A stretch of DNA of 64,000 nucleotides from Sphingopyxis macrogoltabida (GCF_001307295.1 NZ_CP012700.1:3723001-3787000), one strand, 5' to 3'. Positions 8,976 through 17,911 are shown, numbered from the stretch's first letter. The notes: generated by a model not told the origin, from the letters alone. Made by a program: numbers and translations.

Positions 8976-9692
8976 ATGCGCACCCAGCCCCTCATGCTGA
9001 TCCCTCTGCTCGCGCTCGCCGCGTGCGGCGACAAGGCGCCCGACCCGCGCGGGGTCGAGCATGATGAGACGTTGCTGTCGGTGTCTGCGACCGGCCGGTC
9101 CGAGACCCGCCCGGACGAGGCGCGCTTTACCGCCGGGGTGAGCACGATCGCCGCGTCATCCGAGACAGCGACCCAGCGCAACAACGAAACCATGGCCAAG
9201 GTGACCGAAGCGCTGAAAGCCTTCGGCGTCGCCGAAAAGGATCTTCAGACGCGCCAGCTGACCGTCAACCGGATCGACTGGGGCGCCAACAAGGGCAAAT
9301 ATGAAGCAGTGAACCAGGTCGAGGTGCGGATGCGCGCCGTCGACAAGGCGGGCGAAGCGGTGGCGGCAACGACCCGCGCCGGCGCCAATGTCCTGTCGGG
9401 TCCGACGCTCCGCGTCTCCGATCAGGAGGCCGCGACCAAGTCGGCCTATGCCGCCGCTTACCGTGCCGCGCGGGCGCGTGCCGACGCCTATGCCGGCGCG
9501 GCGGGGCTCAAGATCGACCGCGTCCTCGCGATCCGCGATGGCGGCGGCGCGCCACCGCCGATGCCCTATTATGAAATGGACGCCGCGAACCGCGTCGCGC
9601 CGCAGGCCGTCGCCGCCGCGCCGCCCTTCAACCCCGGCGTCAGCGAATCGCAGGTGTCGGTGCAGGTCGATTTCGCGCTGACGAAGAAATAG
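8976..9692 (+). CDS. SIMPL-domain (DUF541) lipoprotein
   Basis: A 238-residue protein with lipobox LAAC (Cys17) and a SIMPL domain: LLSVSATGRSETRPDEARFTAGV opens the domain, and the repeated Ala-rich helix AYAAAYRAARARADAYA is typical. SIMPL proteins (for example BP26 and YggE) form periplasmic oligomers linked with oxidative-stress tolerance; the role here is inferred by family only. A good site (GGGAGA) precedes the ATG. It lies 53 bases after the lipoprotein gene, possibly in the same transcript. Confidence 0.88.
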   Translation: MRTQPLMLIPLLALAACGDKAPDPRGVEHDETLLSVSATGRSETRPDEARFTAGVSTIAASSETATQRNNETMAKVTEALKAFGVAEKDLQTRQLTVNRIDWGANKGKYEAVNQVEVRMRAVDKAGEAVAATTRAGANVLSGPTLRVSDQEAATKSAYAAAYRAARARADAYAGAAGLKIDRVLAIRDGGGAPPPMPYYEMDAANRVAPQAVAAAPPFNPGVSESQVSVQVDFALTKK

Positions 9693-9757
9693 CGCCGGAC
9701 TCCCGCTCGTCCGAAAGCCTTTGCGTCGCCGACTCGCGCCGACTATCAGCGGCGGGG

Positions 9758-12046
9758 ATGGCGGGCATTCGCGACACTGTGGGGAAAGACAAAAGGCGCC
9801 TGCCGCATGTCAGCCGCCGTTCGCTGCTCGTCGGCGCGACCGCCGCAGGGGGCCTCGCGATCGCGTGGAGCCTGTGGCCGCGCGATTATAGCCCCAATCT
9901 GACTGCCGCGCCCGACGAGCATATTTTCAACGCCTTCCTGAAGATCGGCGACGACGGGCATATCAGCGCCATCGTCCCGCAGTGCGAGATGGGACAGGGT
10001 GTCACAACGCTGCTGCCGCAGATCATGGCCGACGAACTCGGCGCCGACTGGCGCACGATCGCGGTCGAAACCGCGCCGATCAGCCCGCTCTACACCAACA
10101 CGCTGGTAATCGACGAGGATAGCGCCGTCTTTAGCCCGCGCGGCGGCGTCCCCGATTTCGTCCACGATGTGCGCGGCTGGGTGCGCCGCGAATGGGCGGT
10201 CCGCCACGCCGTGATGCTGACCGCGAACAGTTCGTCGGTGCGGATGTTCGAGGCGCCGTGCCGCGACGCGGCGGCGCAGGCACGCGCGCTGCTGATGATG
10301 GCGGCGGCGCGGCGCTGGGATGCCGACTGGGAGGCGTGCGACACGCAGGACGGCTTTGTGATCCTTGGCGCGAAGAAGCTTCGCTTCGCCGAGGTCGCGG
10401 CAGCGGCCGCATTGCTCGAGCCGCCCGCCGAGCCGGTCTATCGCGCATCGAGCGCCGATCCGCTGTACGGCAAGGAACTGACGCGGCTCGACCTGCCGGC
10501 GAAGGTCGACGGATCGGCGAACTATGCCGGCGACATCCGGTTGCCCGACATGGTGTTTGCCGCGATCCGCCAGGGCCCGGTCGGCGCGACGCGGCTGAAG
10601 GGCATCGACCGCAAAGCCGGGATGAAATCGCCCGGCCTGCTCCATATCGTCGAGCATGAGCGCTGGCTCGCCACCGTCGCGCGCAACTGGTGGGCGGCAA
10701 ACCGCGCGCTCGACCGCTTCGCCCCGGTTTTCGAGACCGACGGCACGCCGGTTTCGAGCGACCGGATCGACAAGGCGCTGAAAAGCGCGCTCAAGGAGGA
10801 TGCCTTCCGGATCAGGAGCGAAGGCGACGTTGGCGAGGCGATGGCGGGGCGCACCAAGGTCGCGGCCGAATATGCCGTCGCTCCGGCGCTCCACGCTTCC
10901 ATCGAAACGCGCACCGCGACCGCCGCCCCTGATGGCGCGAAGCTGCGCGTCTGGGTCGCGACGCAGGCGCCCGCGCAGTGCCGCGATGCGATCGCCCGCG
11001 CGACCGGGCTGGCGCCGGCGGCCGTCACGCTGTTCCCGATGATGGCCGGGGGTTCGTTCGACGCCTGCCTCGACCATAATGTCGCGGTGCAGGCGGCGAT
11101 CATCGCCTTGCAGATCAAGCGCCCCGTCCAGCTCGCCTGGTCGCGCGCCGAGGAGATCATGCGCGTGCCCCCGCGCGCGCCGGCGCGCGCGAAGCTGACC
11201 GCGACGCTGAACGCCGCCGGCGGCATCGACGCGCTCGTTACTCGCATCTCGGTGCCGTCCACCAACCATGAAGTCCGCGAGCGGCTGTTCGACAATAGCC
11301 CGCCCGACGTCGCGCAGCGTTCCGCAGCGGGAAAAGCCGACGCCGCAGCGGTCGAGGGGGCGGCAAACGGCTATGCGATCCCCCATCTCGCGGTCGATCA
11401 TTGCCCCGCCGATATCGGCCTGCCGACCGCGCGCTGGCGCGGCAATGCCGACAGCTACACCGCCTTCTTCACCGAATCCTTCGTCGACGAAATGGCGGCG
11501 CGCGCCGGGACCGACGCGCTGTCGTACCGGATTGCGATGCTCGGCGATGCGCCGTTGCTCGCGCGCTGCCTGCTCACCGCGACGAGCCTCGGCGGCTGGG
11601 AGGGCGGCCTGTCGGGAACCGCGCAGGGTCTCGCCTGCCACAGCATGCGCGGCAGTCACATTGCGCTGATGGCGACCGCGCGCCAAAGCGACAAGGGCCT
11701 GCAGGTCGAACAGCTCGTCGCGGTCGTCGACGCCGGCCGCCTCGTCAATCCGGCGATCGCGCGCCAGCAGATCGAAGGGGGGCTGATCTTCGGCCTCGCC
11801 GCCGCGGTCGGGGCGACGACCGACTATGAGGGCGGCGTCGCGACGGCGCGCAAGTTCGGCCAGCTCGGCCTGCCGCGACTGTCGCAAACGCCGCAGATAT
11901 TGATCGAGTTCGTCGACAGCGACCGCGACCCCGGCGGGCTCGGCGAGATCGGCGTACCAGTGGTTCCCCCCGCGATCGCCAACGCGCTGTTCGCGGCGAC
12001 CGGGCGCCGTATCCGCCGCCTGCCCCTCTCGGCGCATCCGCTATGA
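9758..12046 (+). CDS. Tat-exported molybdenum hydroxylase large subunit (xanthine dehydrogenase/isoquinoline 1-oxidoreductase beta type)
   Basis: A 762-residue protein with a twin-arginine signal (VSRRSLLVGA, Arg20-Arg21) and the molybdopterin-binding architecture of the aldehyde oxidase/xanthine dehydrogenase family in its isoquinoline-oxidoreductase-like form. Seen motifs are QCEMGQG (~76), the AMPAARH-type region replaced by later GGSFDACLDHN, and the C-terminal GLGEIGVP that carries the catalytic glutamate (~730). Such enzymes hydroxylate N-heterocycles or aldehydes and need a separate 2Fe-2S small subunit plus an electron acceptor; neither is adjacent. Its stop overlaps the hemH start (TGA within ATGA). 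Substrate unknown. Confidence 0.88.
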   Translation: MAGIRDTVGKDKRRLPHVSRRSLLVGATAAGGLAIAWSLWPRDYSPNLTAAPDEHIFNAFLKIGDDGHISAIVPQCEMGQGVTTLLPQIMADELGADWRTIAVETAPISPLYTNTLVIDEDSAVFSPRGGVPDFVHDVRGWVRREWAVRHAVMLTANSSSVRMFEAPCRDAAAQARALLMMAAARRWDADWEACDTQDGFVILGAKKLRFAEVAAAAALLEPPAEPVYRASSADPLYGKELTRLDLPAKVDGSANYAGDIRLPDMVFAAIRQGPVGATRLKGIDRKAGMKSPGLLHIVEHERWLATVARNWWAANRALDRFAPVFETDGTPVSSDRIDKALKSALKEDAFRIRSEGDVGEAMAGRTKVAAEYAVAPALHASIETRTATAAPDGAKLRVWVATQAPAQCRDAIARATGLAPAAVTLFPMMAGGSFDACLDHNVAVQAAIIALQIKRPVQLAWSRAEEIMRVPPRAPARAKLTATLNAAGGIDALVTRISVPSTNHEVRERLFDNSPPDVAQRSAAGKADAAAVEGAANGYAIPHLAVDHCPADIGLPTARWRGNADSYTAFFTESFVDEMAARAGTDALSYRIAMLGDAPLLARCLLTATSLGGWEGGLSGTAQGLACHSMRGSHIALMATARQSDKGLQVEQLVAVVDAGRLVNPAIARQQIEGGLIFGLAAAVGATTDYEGGVATARKFGQLGLPRLSQTPQILIEFVDSDRDPGGLGEIGVPVVPPAIANALFAATGRRIRRLPLSAHPL

Positions 12047-13038
12047 AGATCCCGAGCGGGCATCCTCCAATCGCCGCGCCGGGCGTCGGTGTCCTGCTGG
12101 TCAACCTCGGCACCCCCGACGCCCCCGATGCGCCGTCGGTGCGCCGTTACCTTGCCGAGTTCCTGTCGGACCGCCGGGTGGTCGAGATTCCGCAACTTCT
12201 GTGGCAACCGATCCTGCGCGGCATCATCCTGACCACCCGCCCGAAAAAGTCGGCGCACGCCTATGCCCAGGTGTGGACGGACGAAGGATCGCCCCTTGCT
12301 TCGATAACCCGCGCGCAGAGCAGCGCTCTGCAGGCGGCGTTCGGCGACGCGGTGCAAGTCGCCTATGCGATGCGCTACGGCCGGCCCGCTATCGGTCCGG
12401 CGATCGATGCCATGATGGCGGCGGGGTGCAGACGCATACTCGTCGCACCACTCTATCCCCAATATTGCGCTGCAACGACGGCGACGGTGGTCGATGCCGT
12501 GGGCTCGCACCTGAACCGGCTGCGTTGGCAGCCGGCGCTGCGTTTCCTGCCGCCCTATCATGACGATGCCGCCTATCTGGACGCCCTGAGAATCTCCGTC
12601 GAGGCGGGGCTGGCCGCGCTCGACTTTACCCCCGATGTATTGCTGGCGAGCTTTCACGGCATGCCTGAACGAACATTGCATCTCGGCGACCCCTATCATT
12701 GCCAATGTCGGAAAACAGCGCGTCTTTTGTCCGACGCGCTGGGGCGGCCGGTCGAGGTCGCGTTTCAGTCGCGCTTCGGCCGCGCCAAATGGCTCGAGCC
12801 CGCGACCGATGCGACCTTGGCACGGCTGGGCGCAGAGGGCCGAAGCGTGGCCGTCTTCGCGCCGGGCTTTGCCGCCGACTGCCTCGAGACGCTCGAGGAG
12901 CTGGCGATCCGCGGCAAGGAGCAGTTTGCAGACGCGGGCGGGCGGCAGTTCGCCTATCTGCCGTGTCTGAACGACAGCGCTCCCGGCATGACGATGCTCG
13001 AAACGCTGGTCCGGCGCGAACTCGCGGGATGGCTGTAG
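12043..13038 (+). CDS. hemH: Ferrochelatase
   Basis: A 331-residue enzyme that inserts Fe2+ into protoporphyrin IX, the last step of protoheme synthesis. Family motifs are GVLLVNLGTPDAP near the N terminus, SFHGMPERT with the metal-handling His205, GDPYHCQC, FQSRFGRAKWLEP and FAPGFAADCLETLEE. Length is normal. The ATG overlaps the stop of the molybdenum hydroxylase gene by four bases, so the two are translationally coupled. The GDPYHCQC cysteines are in the position that ligates a 2Fe-2S cluster or is otherwise Cys-rich in some families; a cluster here is not claimed. Confidence 0.95.
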   Translation: MKIPSGHPPIAAPGVGVLLVNLGTPDAPDAPSVRRYLAEFLSDRRVVEIPQLLWQPILRGIILTTRPKKSAHAYAQVWTDEGSPLASITRAQSSALQAAFGDAVQVAYAMRYGRPAIGPAIDAMMAAGCRRILVAPLYPQYCAATTATVVDAVGSHLNRLRWQPALRFLPPYHDDAAYLDALRISVEAGLAALDFTPDVLLASFHGMPERTLHLGDPYHCQCRKTARLLSDALGRPVEVAFQSRFGRAKWLEPATDATLARLGAEGRSVAVFAPGFAADCLETLEELAIRGKEQFADAGGRQFAYLPCLNDSAPGMTMLETLVRRELAGWL

Positions 13039-13115
13039 ACGCTTACTTCCTGTTTAGGTCCTTGCGTTAAGCTCTCCGGCACGGCGCAAAGCCGCTTCAG
13101 TCGGAGGTAGGATCG

Positions 13116-14801
13116 ATGAGCCAGCTTGAATCGGCAGCAGTGAAGCTGATCGGCGTTACGCTCGCCTTCCTGCTGGTCGCCTGGTTCGTGTGGCGGAAAC
13201 GCCAGGGCGAGACCGTGCCGGCCGCCCCGAAAATGCCCCGCTCGCCGTCGATGCCGCGCGAATTCAAGCTGCCGGCGCTGTCGCGCAAGGAACGGGCGGT
13301 CGCGGAGGAACCGGTCGAAATCTCGCCATCGCGGCTCGCGCGGGTCAGCGGCAAGGCGCCGCTCGCCGGGCTGAGCGAACCTGCCCCCGAACCCGAACCG
13401 AGCGCGCCGCCGCCCGATCCCGAAGCGCGCGCGATGGCCGAAGCGATGCTCGCGTCGATGGTGGCGCAGGTCGAACATGAGGCCGATCTGGTCGACCGAC
13501 GCGGTAACGACGCCGTGGCCATCCGCCTTGTCCCGCAAATTCCGCCGCGCGACGCGGACGGGGCGACGAGCTGGCTCGGCGGCACCCCGCGCCTCGACGC
13601 GCGCACGCCATGGCCCGAGATTCGCGAGACGCCGGCCGATTTCCTCGCGCAGATCGATTGCGCCGCGCTGCCCGCCGAGCTTTGGGACGGTTTGGGACCG
13701 CGCAGCGGCGCGCTCGCCTTCTTCATCCATCCGCGCGACGGCGACATGCTCGTCGTCCATGTCGCCGAGCCCGGCGATCCGGTCGGCCCGCCGCGGCCGC
13801 AGGGCGACGACGATGTTTTCTTCGCGCCGCACGGCGGGCTGCGTTTCGGCGACCTTATGCCCTTCACGCGGCGCGCCTTTCCCCAATGGCCCGTCGATCT
13901 GGTCGCGGTACGCCCCGGCGATCCCGATCCGCGCGACGCCGAAGGCGGCGACGACGGGCCGGGCCACCGCCTTTATCGCGCCGGCTATGATATCGCCGAC
14001 CCGGCGTGGCACCCGTTCGACTGGGCGAGCATGACCGCGATGGCCGAAATCCTCGACATGCGGATTTCGCGCTTCTGGCGCGATCCCGGCGGTGCGCCAT
14101 CGCCGATCGAGGTCCAGCTCGCCAATATCGAACGCCGCCTCGGCGAGCCCGACACGGCCGAGGGCGATCCGCTCGACCGGACGCTGCTCGAAAACCAGCT
14201 TGCGACGCTGACCGAGCTTGCCGAAGCCGCACATGCCGCAGCCGAGATGAACCGCGAAGCGCTGGCCAATGCGCAGGAGATCATCGCAATCGTCCGCGAA
14301 AGCGCCGGCCGCGACGAATTCTCGCCGGCGGCCGCCGCGGCGGTGATGGGGGCCCTGCAGACGATCCGCTGGGCCAAGGTCAACCGCAAGCCCGATCCGG
14401 CAGGGCGCCCCGGCGCCGAGGCGATCGAGACGCTCATTCTGCCGCTCACCGAGCATCATCCCGATGCGCCGCTGTGGGCGCATGATTACCACAGCATCTG
14501 GTTCGACCATGCCAAACATGCCTATGCCGCCGGGTCGGACGCGCTGTCGCCCGAGGCGCTTGCGGTCCTCGAGCCCTATTGCCGCGAACTGGCGGCGCGC
14601 GAGATGGGCGGGATCGGCCACGTCCCCTTCGCCTATGTCCATGATTATGATGCGGACGCCGATGCGACGATGCTCGAACTGCCGTCGAGCGGGCTGATGA
14701 GCTGGATGTTCGGCGATGTCGACCATCTGGTGCTGACGATGCGCAAGGCCGATCTGGCTGCGGGACGGCTCGACCGGCCGGTCGTGCAGGTCAGCAACTA
14801 G
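13116..14801 (+). CDS. Membrane-anchored DUF1963 (YwqG-like) protein
   Basis: This 561-residue protein has one N-terminal membrane segment (~10-25, GVTLAFLLVAWFVW), then a Pro/Arg-rich linker to ~110, then a DUF1963 domain starting around SWLGGTPRL and FLAQIDCAAL. Both motifs are hallmarks of YwqG-type proteins, whose function is unknown. A central Ala-rich helical stretch (~370-420) splits the domain. A very good ribosome-binding site (GGAGGTAGGA) precedes the ATG. No operon partner is apparent. Confidence 0.85.
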   Translation: MSQLESAAVKLIGVTLAFLLVAWFVWRKRQGETVPAAPKMPRSPSMPREFKLPALSRKERAVAEEPVEISPSRLARVSGKAPLAGLSEPAPEPEPSAPPPDPEARAMAEAMLASMVAQVEHEADLVDRRGNDAVAIRLVPQIPPRDADGATSWLGGTPRLDARTPWPEIRETPADFLAQIDCAALPAELWDGLGPRSGALAFFIHPRDGDMLVVHVAEPGDPVGPPRPQGDDDVFFAPHGGLRFGDLMPFTRRAFPQWPVDLVAVRPGDPDPRDAEGGDDGPGHRLYRAGYDIADPAWHPFDWASMTAMAEILDMRISRFWRDPGGAPSPIEVQLANIERRLGEPDTAEGDPLDRTLLENQLATLTELAEAAHAAAEMNREALANAQEIIAIVRESAGRDEFSPAAAAAVMGALQTIRWAKVNRKPDPAGRPGAEAIETLILPLTEHHPDAPLWAHDYHSIWFDHAKHAYAAGSDALSPEALAVLEPYCRELAAREMGGIGHVPFAYVHDYDADADATMLELPSSGLMSWMFGDVDHLVLTMRKADLAAGRLDRPVVQVSN

Positions 14802-14834
14802 CCCCCTGCCCACCTCCCTGAAATAGCGTTGCGA

Positions 14835-14880
14835 TTGACGTTCCGGTCAACTTGCGGCGCCCCGTACCGCCGCCTACTCT
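14835..14880 (+). promoter_or_regulatory. Candidate phbB promoter with adjacent palindrome
   Basis: A palindrome TTGAC-N6-GTCAA (14835-14850) sits directly before a promoter-like pair, TTGCGG (14852-14857) and TACTCT (14875-14880), spaced 17 bases and 31 bases upstream of the phbB ATG. A repressor or activator site is possible. This is inference from pattern alone. Confidence 0.4.
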
Positions 14881-14911
14881 GGTCCTTCAACTCTGTGGGA
14901 GAGCCTGATTC

Positions 14912-15634
14912 ATGACACGCGTAGCAATCGTCACCGGCGGCAGCCGCGGTATCGGCGAAGCCATTTCGCTGAAATTGCAGGAGCAGGGCGTCACCGTCGT
15001 CGCCAACTATGCCGGCAACGACGAAAAAGCCCGGGAATTTACCGAACGCACCGGCATCGCGGCGATGAAGTGGGACGTCGGCGACCATCAGGCGTGTCTC
15101 GACAGTTGTGCGCGGATCGCCGCCGATGTCGGCCCGATCGACATCGTCGTCAACAACGCGGGGATCACCCGCGACGGCACGCTCGCCCGCATGAGCTATG
15201 ACGATTGGGACGACGTCATGCGCGTTAATCTCGGCGGCTGTTTCAACATGGCCAAGGCGACCTTCGGCGGCATGGTCGAGCGCGGCTGGGGCCGCATCGT
15301 CAACATCGGCTCGATCAACGGACAGGCCGGCCAATATGGTCAGGTCAACTATGCCGCCGCCAAATCGGGGATTCACGGCTTTACCAAGGCGCTCGCGCAG
15401 GAAGGCGCGAAGAAGGGCGTGACGGTCAACGCGATCGCGCCCGGCTATATCGACACCGACATGGTCGCTGCGGTGCCCGCGCCGGTGCTCGAAAAGATCG
15501 TCGCCAAGATCCCGGTCGGCCGCCTCGGCCAGGCCGACGAGATCGCGCGCGGCGTTGCCTTTCTGTGCAGCGAGGATGCGGGTTTCGTCACCGGATCGAC
15601 GATGAGCATCAACGGCGGACAGCATATGTATTGA
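14912..15634 (+). CDS. phbB: Acetoacetyl-CoA reductase (SDR family)
   Basis: A 240-residue short-chain dehydrogenase. NADPH loop TGGSRGIG (8-15), NNAG (81-84), and catalytic Ser134, Tyr147 and Lys151 are intact. The sequence around AAMKWDVGDH, SINGQAGQYGQVNYAAAK and the C terminus INGGQHMY is characteristic of PhbB, which reduces acetoacetyl-CoA to (R)-3-hydroxybutyryl-CoA for polyhydroxybutyrate. A related 3-oxoacyl-ACP reductase (FabG) activity cannot be excluded. phbA and phbC are not in the window. Site GGGAGAG lies 8 bases upstream. Confidence 0.92.
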   Translation: MTRVAIVTGGSRGIGEAISLKLQEQGVTVVANYAGNDEKAREFTERTGIAAMKWDVGDHQACLDSCARIAADVGPIDIVVNNAGITRDGTLARMSYDDWDDVMRVNLGGCFNMAKATFGGMVERGWGRIVNIGSINGQAGQYGQVNYAAAKSGIHGFTKALAQEGAKKGVTVNAIAPGYIDTDMVAAVPAPVLEKIVAKIPVGRLGQADEIARGVAFLCSEDAGFVTGSTMSINGGQHMY

Positions 15635-15642
15635 CGATGGCA

Positions 15643-15687
15643 GGCGGGTAAAAAGGCGTTCGCGCAGCGAACGACGCGTTACCCGCC
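15643..15687. repeat. Inverted repeat downstream of phbB (possible terminator)
   Basis: Arms GGCGGGTAA (15643-15651) and TTACCCGCC (15679-15687) enclose a second hairpin TTCGCGCAGCGAA. It starts 8 bases after the phbB stop codon. It has no T-tract, so whether it terminates transcription is uncertain. Confidence 0.55.
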
Positions 15688-15808
15688 GGTGCCGCGCAGC
15701 GGCAGCCATCGGTTCGGCCAGCGGGGCGGCGATCCGCAAGATCGCCGAACCCGTCTGACGTCATGGCGGCGGCTTTGCCGTCGCCGCTAGCGCTCCACCA
15801 AATATAAA

Positions 15809-15891
15809 CCCGTTCGCATCGAGCGAAGTCGAGATGCCCCTCGGGCTTGGCTATCTCGCCGCCTGTCTCGACGTCGCTCACCACAAACGGG
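15809..15891. repeat. Diverged long inverted repeat
   Basis: CCCGTT...GAGCGA.GTCGAGA on the left pairs imperfectly with TCTCGAC.TCGCTC...AACGGG on the right. The sequence GAGCGAAGTCGAGA resembles a dispersed intergenic repeat of sphingomonads (recollection). It lies between phbB and the LuxR-type regulator; the rest of the 294-base gap shows no coding sequence. Confidence 0.5.
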
Positions 15892-15928
15892 AAGAGGGGA
15901 ATTCCGACCCCGGATCGGCGCCTCCCGA

Positions 15929-16360
15929 TTACTCCACCATCACGCCCACAACCCGCCAGCTCCCGCCCTCGCGCACCAGCGACAGCGTTTCGATCGCCCC
16001 CGCCTTGTTCGCATAGTCGGTGCGGAACTTGACCATCTGATAGCCATAGGGCGGCGCGGGGACCGCCTCTTCGCTCAGCAGCACGCGCGCCTTCACTGCG
16101 CCGAGCGGCCCCTGCACCTGGCGCGCCACGCGCGCCCGGGTCTCCAGCGTGTTGAGCGTCTTGAACGACTGCTTGCGCCGCGCATCGCGCAGCCGCTCGT
16201 TGACGGTATGCACCGACAGGCCCGGGTGGCGCGCCATCGACTTGGCGTCATAGCCGCTGACCAGCAGACGCAGCGTCTCCTTTTCCTTTTCGGTGAGCGC
16301 CTGGATTCCGGCGGTCGTCACGTTTCCTGTCCCTCGCTCCACTGCTATCGACGCCGACAT
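15929..16360 (-). CDS. LuxR-type HTH regulator fused to a DUF4019-like domain
   Basis: A 143-residue protein. Residues ~20-65 are a LuxR/GerE DNA-binding domain (LTEKEKETLRLL, SVHTVNERLRDARRK). Residues ~85-143 resemble DUF4019 (FRTDYANKAGAIETL, SWRVVGVMVE), an SH3/cystatin-like domain of unknown function. There is no receiver domain. The ORF extends up to 16390, but the start MSASIAVERG at 16360 looks better; a GTG a little further in is also possible. It is divergent from the small RHH gene 74 bases away. Confidence 0.75.
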   Translation of the reverse strand: MSASIAVERGTGNVTTAGIQALTEKEKETLRLLVSGYDAKSMARHPGLSVHTVNERLRDARRKQSFKTLNTLETRARVARQVQGPLGAVKARVLLSEEAVPAPPYGYQMVKFRTDYANKAGAIETLSLVREGGSWRVVGVMVE

Positions 16361-16434
16361 TAAGCCCCGCCCGAACGCGGTCACCCCCAAATAATTCGTA
16401 CCTCAATCCACGGCGGAGCCGCTATGCTGCGGCG

Positions 16435-16662
16435 ATGGCCGTCCCCTATCGTCCCCCCGTCAAACGCTCGGTCACCATCGCCGGCCACCCGACGTCGATC
16501 AGCCTCGAACCCTTGTTCTGGGACGCGCTGGAGGAAGCGGCAGCGCGGCTCGCGCTCCCGGTCAACGCGCTCGTCGCACGCATCGATGTCGAGCGGATGG
16601 AGGTCGACGATCCCCCCAACCTGACATCGGCGATCCGGCAATGGCTGTGGCGCGAACGCTGA
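16435..16662 (+). CDS. Small ribbon-helix-helix (RHH_4-like) protein
   Basis: A 75-residue protein with the beta strand and two helices of the ribbon-helix-helix fold (HPTSISLEPLFWDALEE, LPVNALVARID, NLTSAIRQWL). RHH_4 members are predicted DNA-binding proteins often encoded alone in alphaproteobacteria. No toxin gene follows, so a toxin-antitoxin role is not supported. It is divergent from the LuxR-DUF4019 gene. Confidence 0.8.
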   Translation: MAVPYRPPVKRSVTIAGHPTSISLEPLFWDALEEAAARLALPVNALVARIDVERMEVDDPPNLTSAIRQWLWRER

Positions 16663-16688
16663 TCCGGCGGGCGCGTTCGCCGCGCCCC

Positions 16689-16994
16689 CTACCCCAGACG
16701 GTGCGGCGTCGGGTCTCCCAGTTCGCCGACGAGCTGCCGATAGGCTTCGGCACGGCAGCGCGCATATGACGCGCCGAGTTCCGCCCGATCGAGGCGCCGC
16801 TCGGCAACAAGCCGGTCCAATATTCCCGCATCGTCGGACAGCGCGATTTCGCCGACCAGTTCGTCACCGCTCGCGCCCAACGCTTCGGCGAGCAGGCGGA
16901 ACGTCCGCGCGCGCTGCCGGAATTCGAAATCCATCAGCCGCGCCGATTCCACCTCTTCCTTGCGAAGCAGGGCCGCTCTGAGGTCGAAAGCCAT
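16689..16994 (-). CDS. Hypothetical all-alpha protein
   Basis: A 101-residue acidic, helix-forming protein (VESARLMDFEFRQRARTFR, DELVGEI, AGILDRLVAERRLDRAEL). No family recognised. The start at 16994 gives MAFDLRAALLRKEE. It is convergent with the RHH gene (27-base gap) and lies 53 bases downstream of the ATP-grasp gene on the same strand, so it may be the third gene of a GDH-ATP-grasp transcript. Confidence 0.6.
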   Translation of the reverse strand: MAFDLRAALLRKEEVESARLMDFEFRQRARTFRLLAEALGASGDELVGEIALSDDAGILDRLVAERRLDRAELGASYARCRAEAYRQLVGELGDPTPHRLG

Positions 16995-17047
16995 GACGTC
17001 GATTTAGGCCGCGAGGCGCGTCGGCGCAATCGTCATGCGCCGGGCAT

Positions 17048-17911
17048 TCAACCGAACAGCGCCGCCGCCACCGCCCTGCCGAACGCCGCCCCCTTGTCGG
17101 GCGCGTGGTGCAGAAAGAGCGAAGGCTCGATCAGCTCGAGTTCGATGATGTGCAACCTGCCCGCCGCATCGCCGACCATGTCGACGCGCGCATAGACCGG
17201 CGGCGCCGGCGCCGCGGCGAGCGCGGCGGCAGCAAGATTGCGCGCCGCTTCGCTCGCGTCCCAATCGGCCTCGCGCCCGCCGAACTGTTCCTGGACGCGA
17301 AAGTCGCCCGCCGCAGGGCGCTTGACGATCGCGTGGCTGAACTTGCCGGCAAAGAAGAAGAGCGAATATTCGCCGTCGGTCAGGATGCCTTGCATCAATG
17401 GCTGGACCAGCCGGCGCCGGCCGAGCGCATCGCCGGGGATCGGCGCCCCCGGAGCCACACGGTGCGTGCCGTCGGCGCCGCCCGAAATGGCGGGCTTGAT
17501 CACCACCTCTTCGGCACCGAGCGCGGCGCGCGCCTTGCCAAGCCCCGCTTCGTCGAGCGCGGCGATCTCGACCGTCGGCACGACGGCAACCCCTGCCGCG
17601 CCCAGTTCGGCCAGATAGGCCTTGTCGCTGTTCCAGCGCAGCACCGGCACCGGATTGACCACCGGCAGCGCCTCAGCTTCGAGCCGGTGGAGCAGCGCAT
17701 ACCAGGCGGCGACGTCGCGCTGATAGCCCCAGGTAAAGAGCGGCAGGATCAGCTCATATCCCGTCAGGTCGCCGGGATCGGTCCACACGCGCTGCTCGAC
17801 GACCAGCCCTGCAGCTGTCAGCGCCGCCGCCTTGCGCGCGAAGGCGGGCCGCCATTTTTCGTAATAGTCGGACGCCGGGACGAGGATCGCGACGCGGGGC
17901 TGGAAAGGCAT
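17048..17911 (-). CDS. ATP-grasp-fold enzyme (glutathione-synthetase-like), substrate unknown
   Basis: A 287-residue protein with ATP-grasp features: WNSDKAYLAELGAAGVAVVPT (N-terminal part of the ATP site), EEVVIKPAISGGADGTHRV (lysine and glycine loop) and a Mg-binding C-terminal segment ARVDMVGD...IIELELIEP. Relatives are annotated as glutathione-synthetase-like or cycloserine-type (DcsG-like) ligases, which join a carboxylate to an amine using ATP. Its ATG overlaps the stop of the NAD-glutamate dehydrogenase gene by one base (TAATG), implying coupled translation. Glutamate or a derivative as substrate is speculation from this context. Confidence 0.8.
   Translation of the reverse strand: MPFQPRVAILVPASDYYEKWRPAFARKAAALTAAGLVVEQRVWTDPGDLTGYELILPLFTWGYQRDVAAWYALLHRLEAEALPVVNPVPVLRWNSDKAYLAELGAAGVAVVPTVEIAALDEAGLGKARAALGAEEVVIKPAISGGADGTHRVAPGAPIPGDALGRRRLVQPLMQGILTDGEYSLFFFAGKFSHAIVKRPAAGDFRVQEQFGGREADWDASEAARNLAAAALAAAPAPPVYARVDMVGDAAGRLHIIELELIEPSLFLHHAPDKGAAFGRAVAAALFG

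Noticed and set aside
9746..12037. A 763-codon ORF on the minus strand, fully antisense to the molybdenum hydroxylase gene
   Set aside because: Arg/Ala/Gly-rich shadow frame caused by high GC; the plus-strand protein has Tat signal, cofactor motifs and a coupled start.
16435..16994. Possible toxin-antitoxin pair (RHH protein and adjacent small ORF)
   Set aside because: The neighbour is convergent rather than co-directional and shows no toxin fold.
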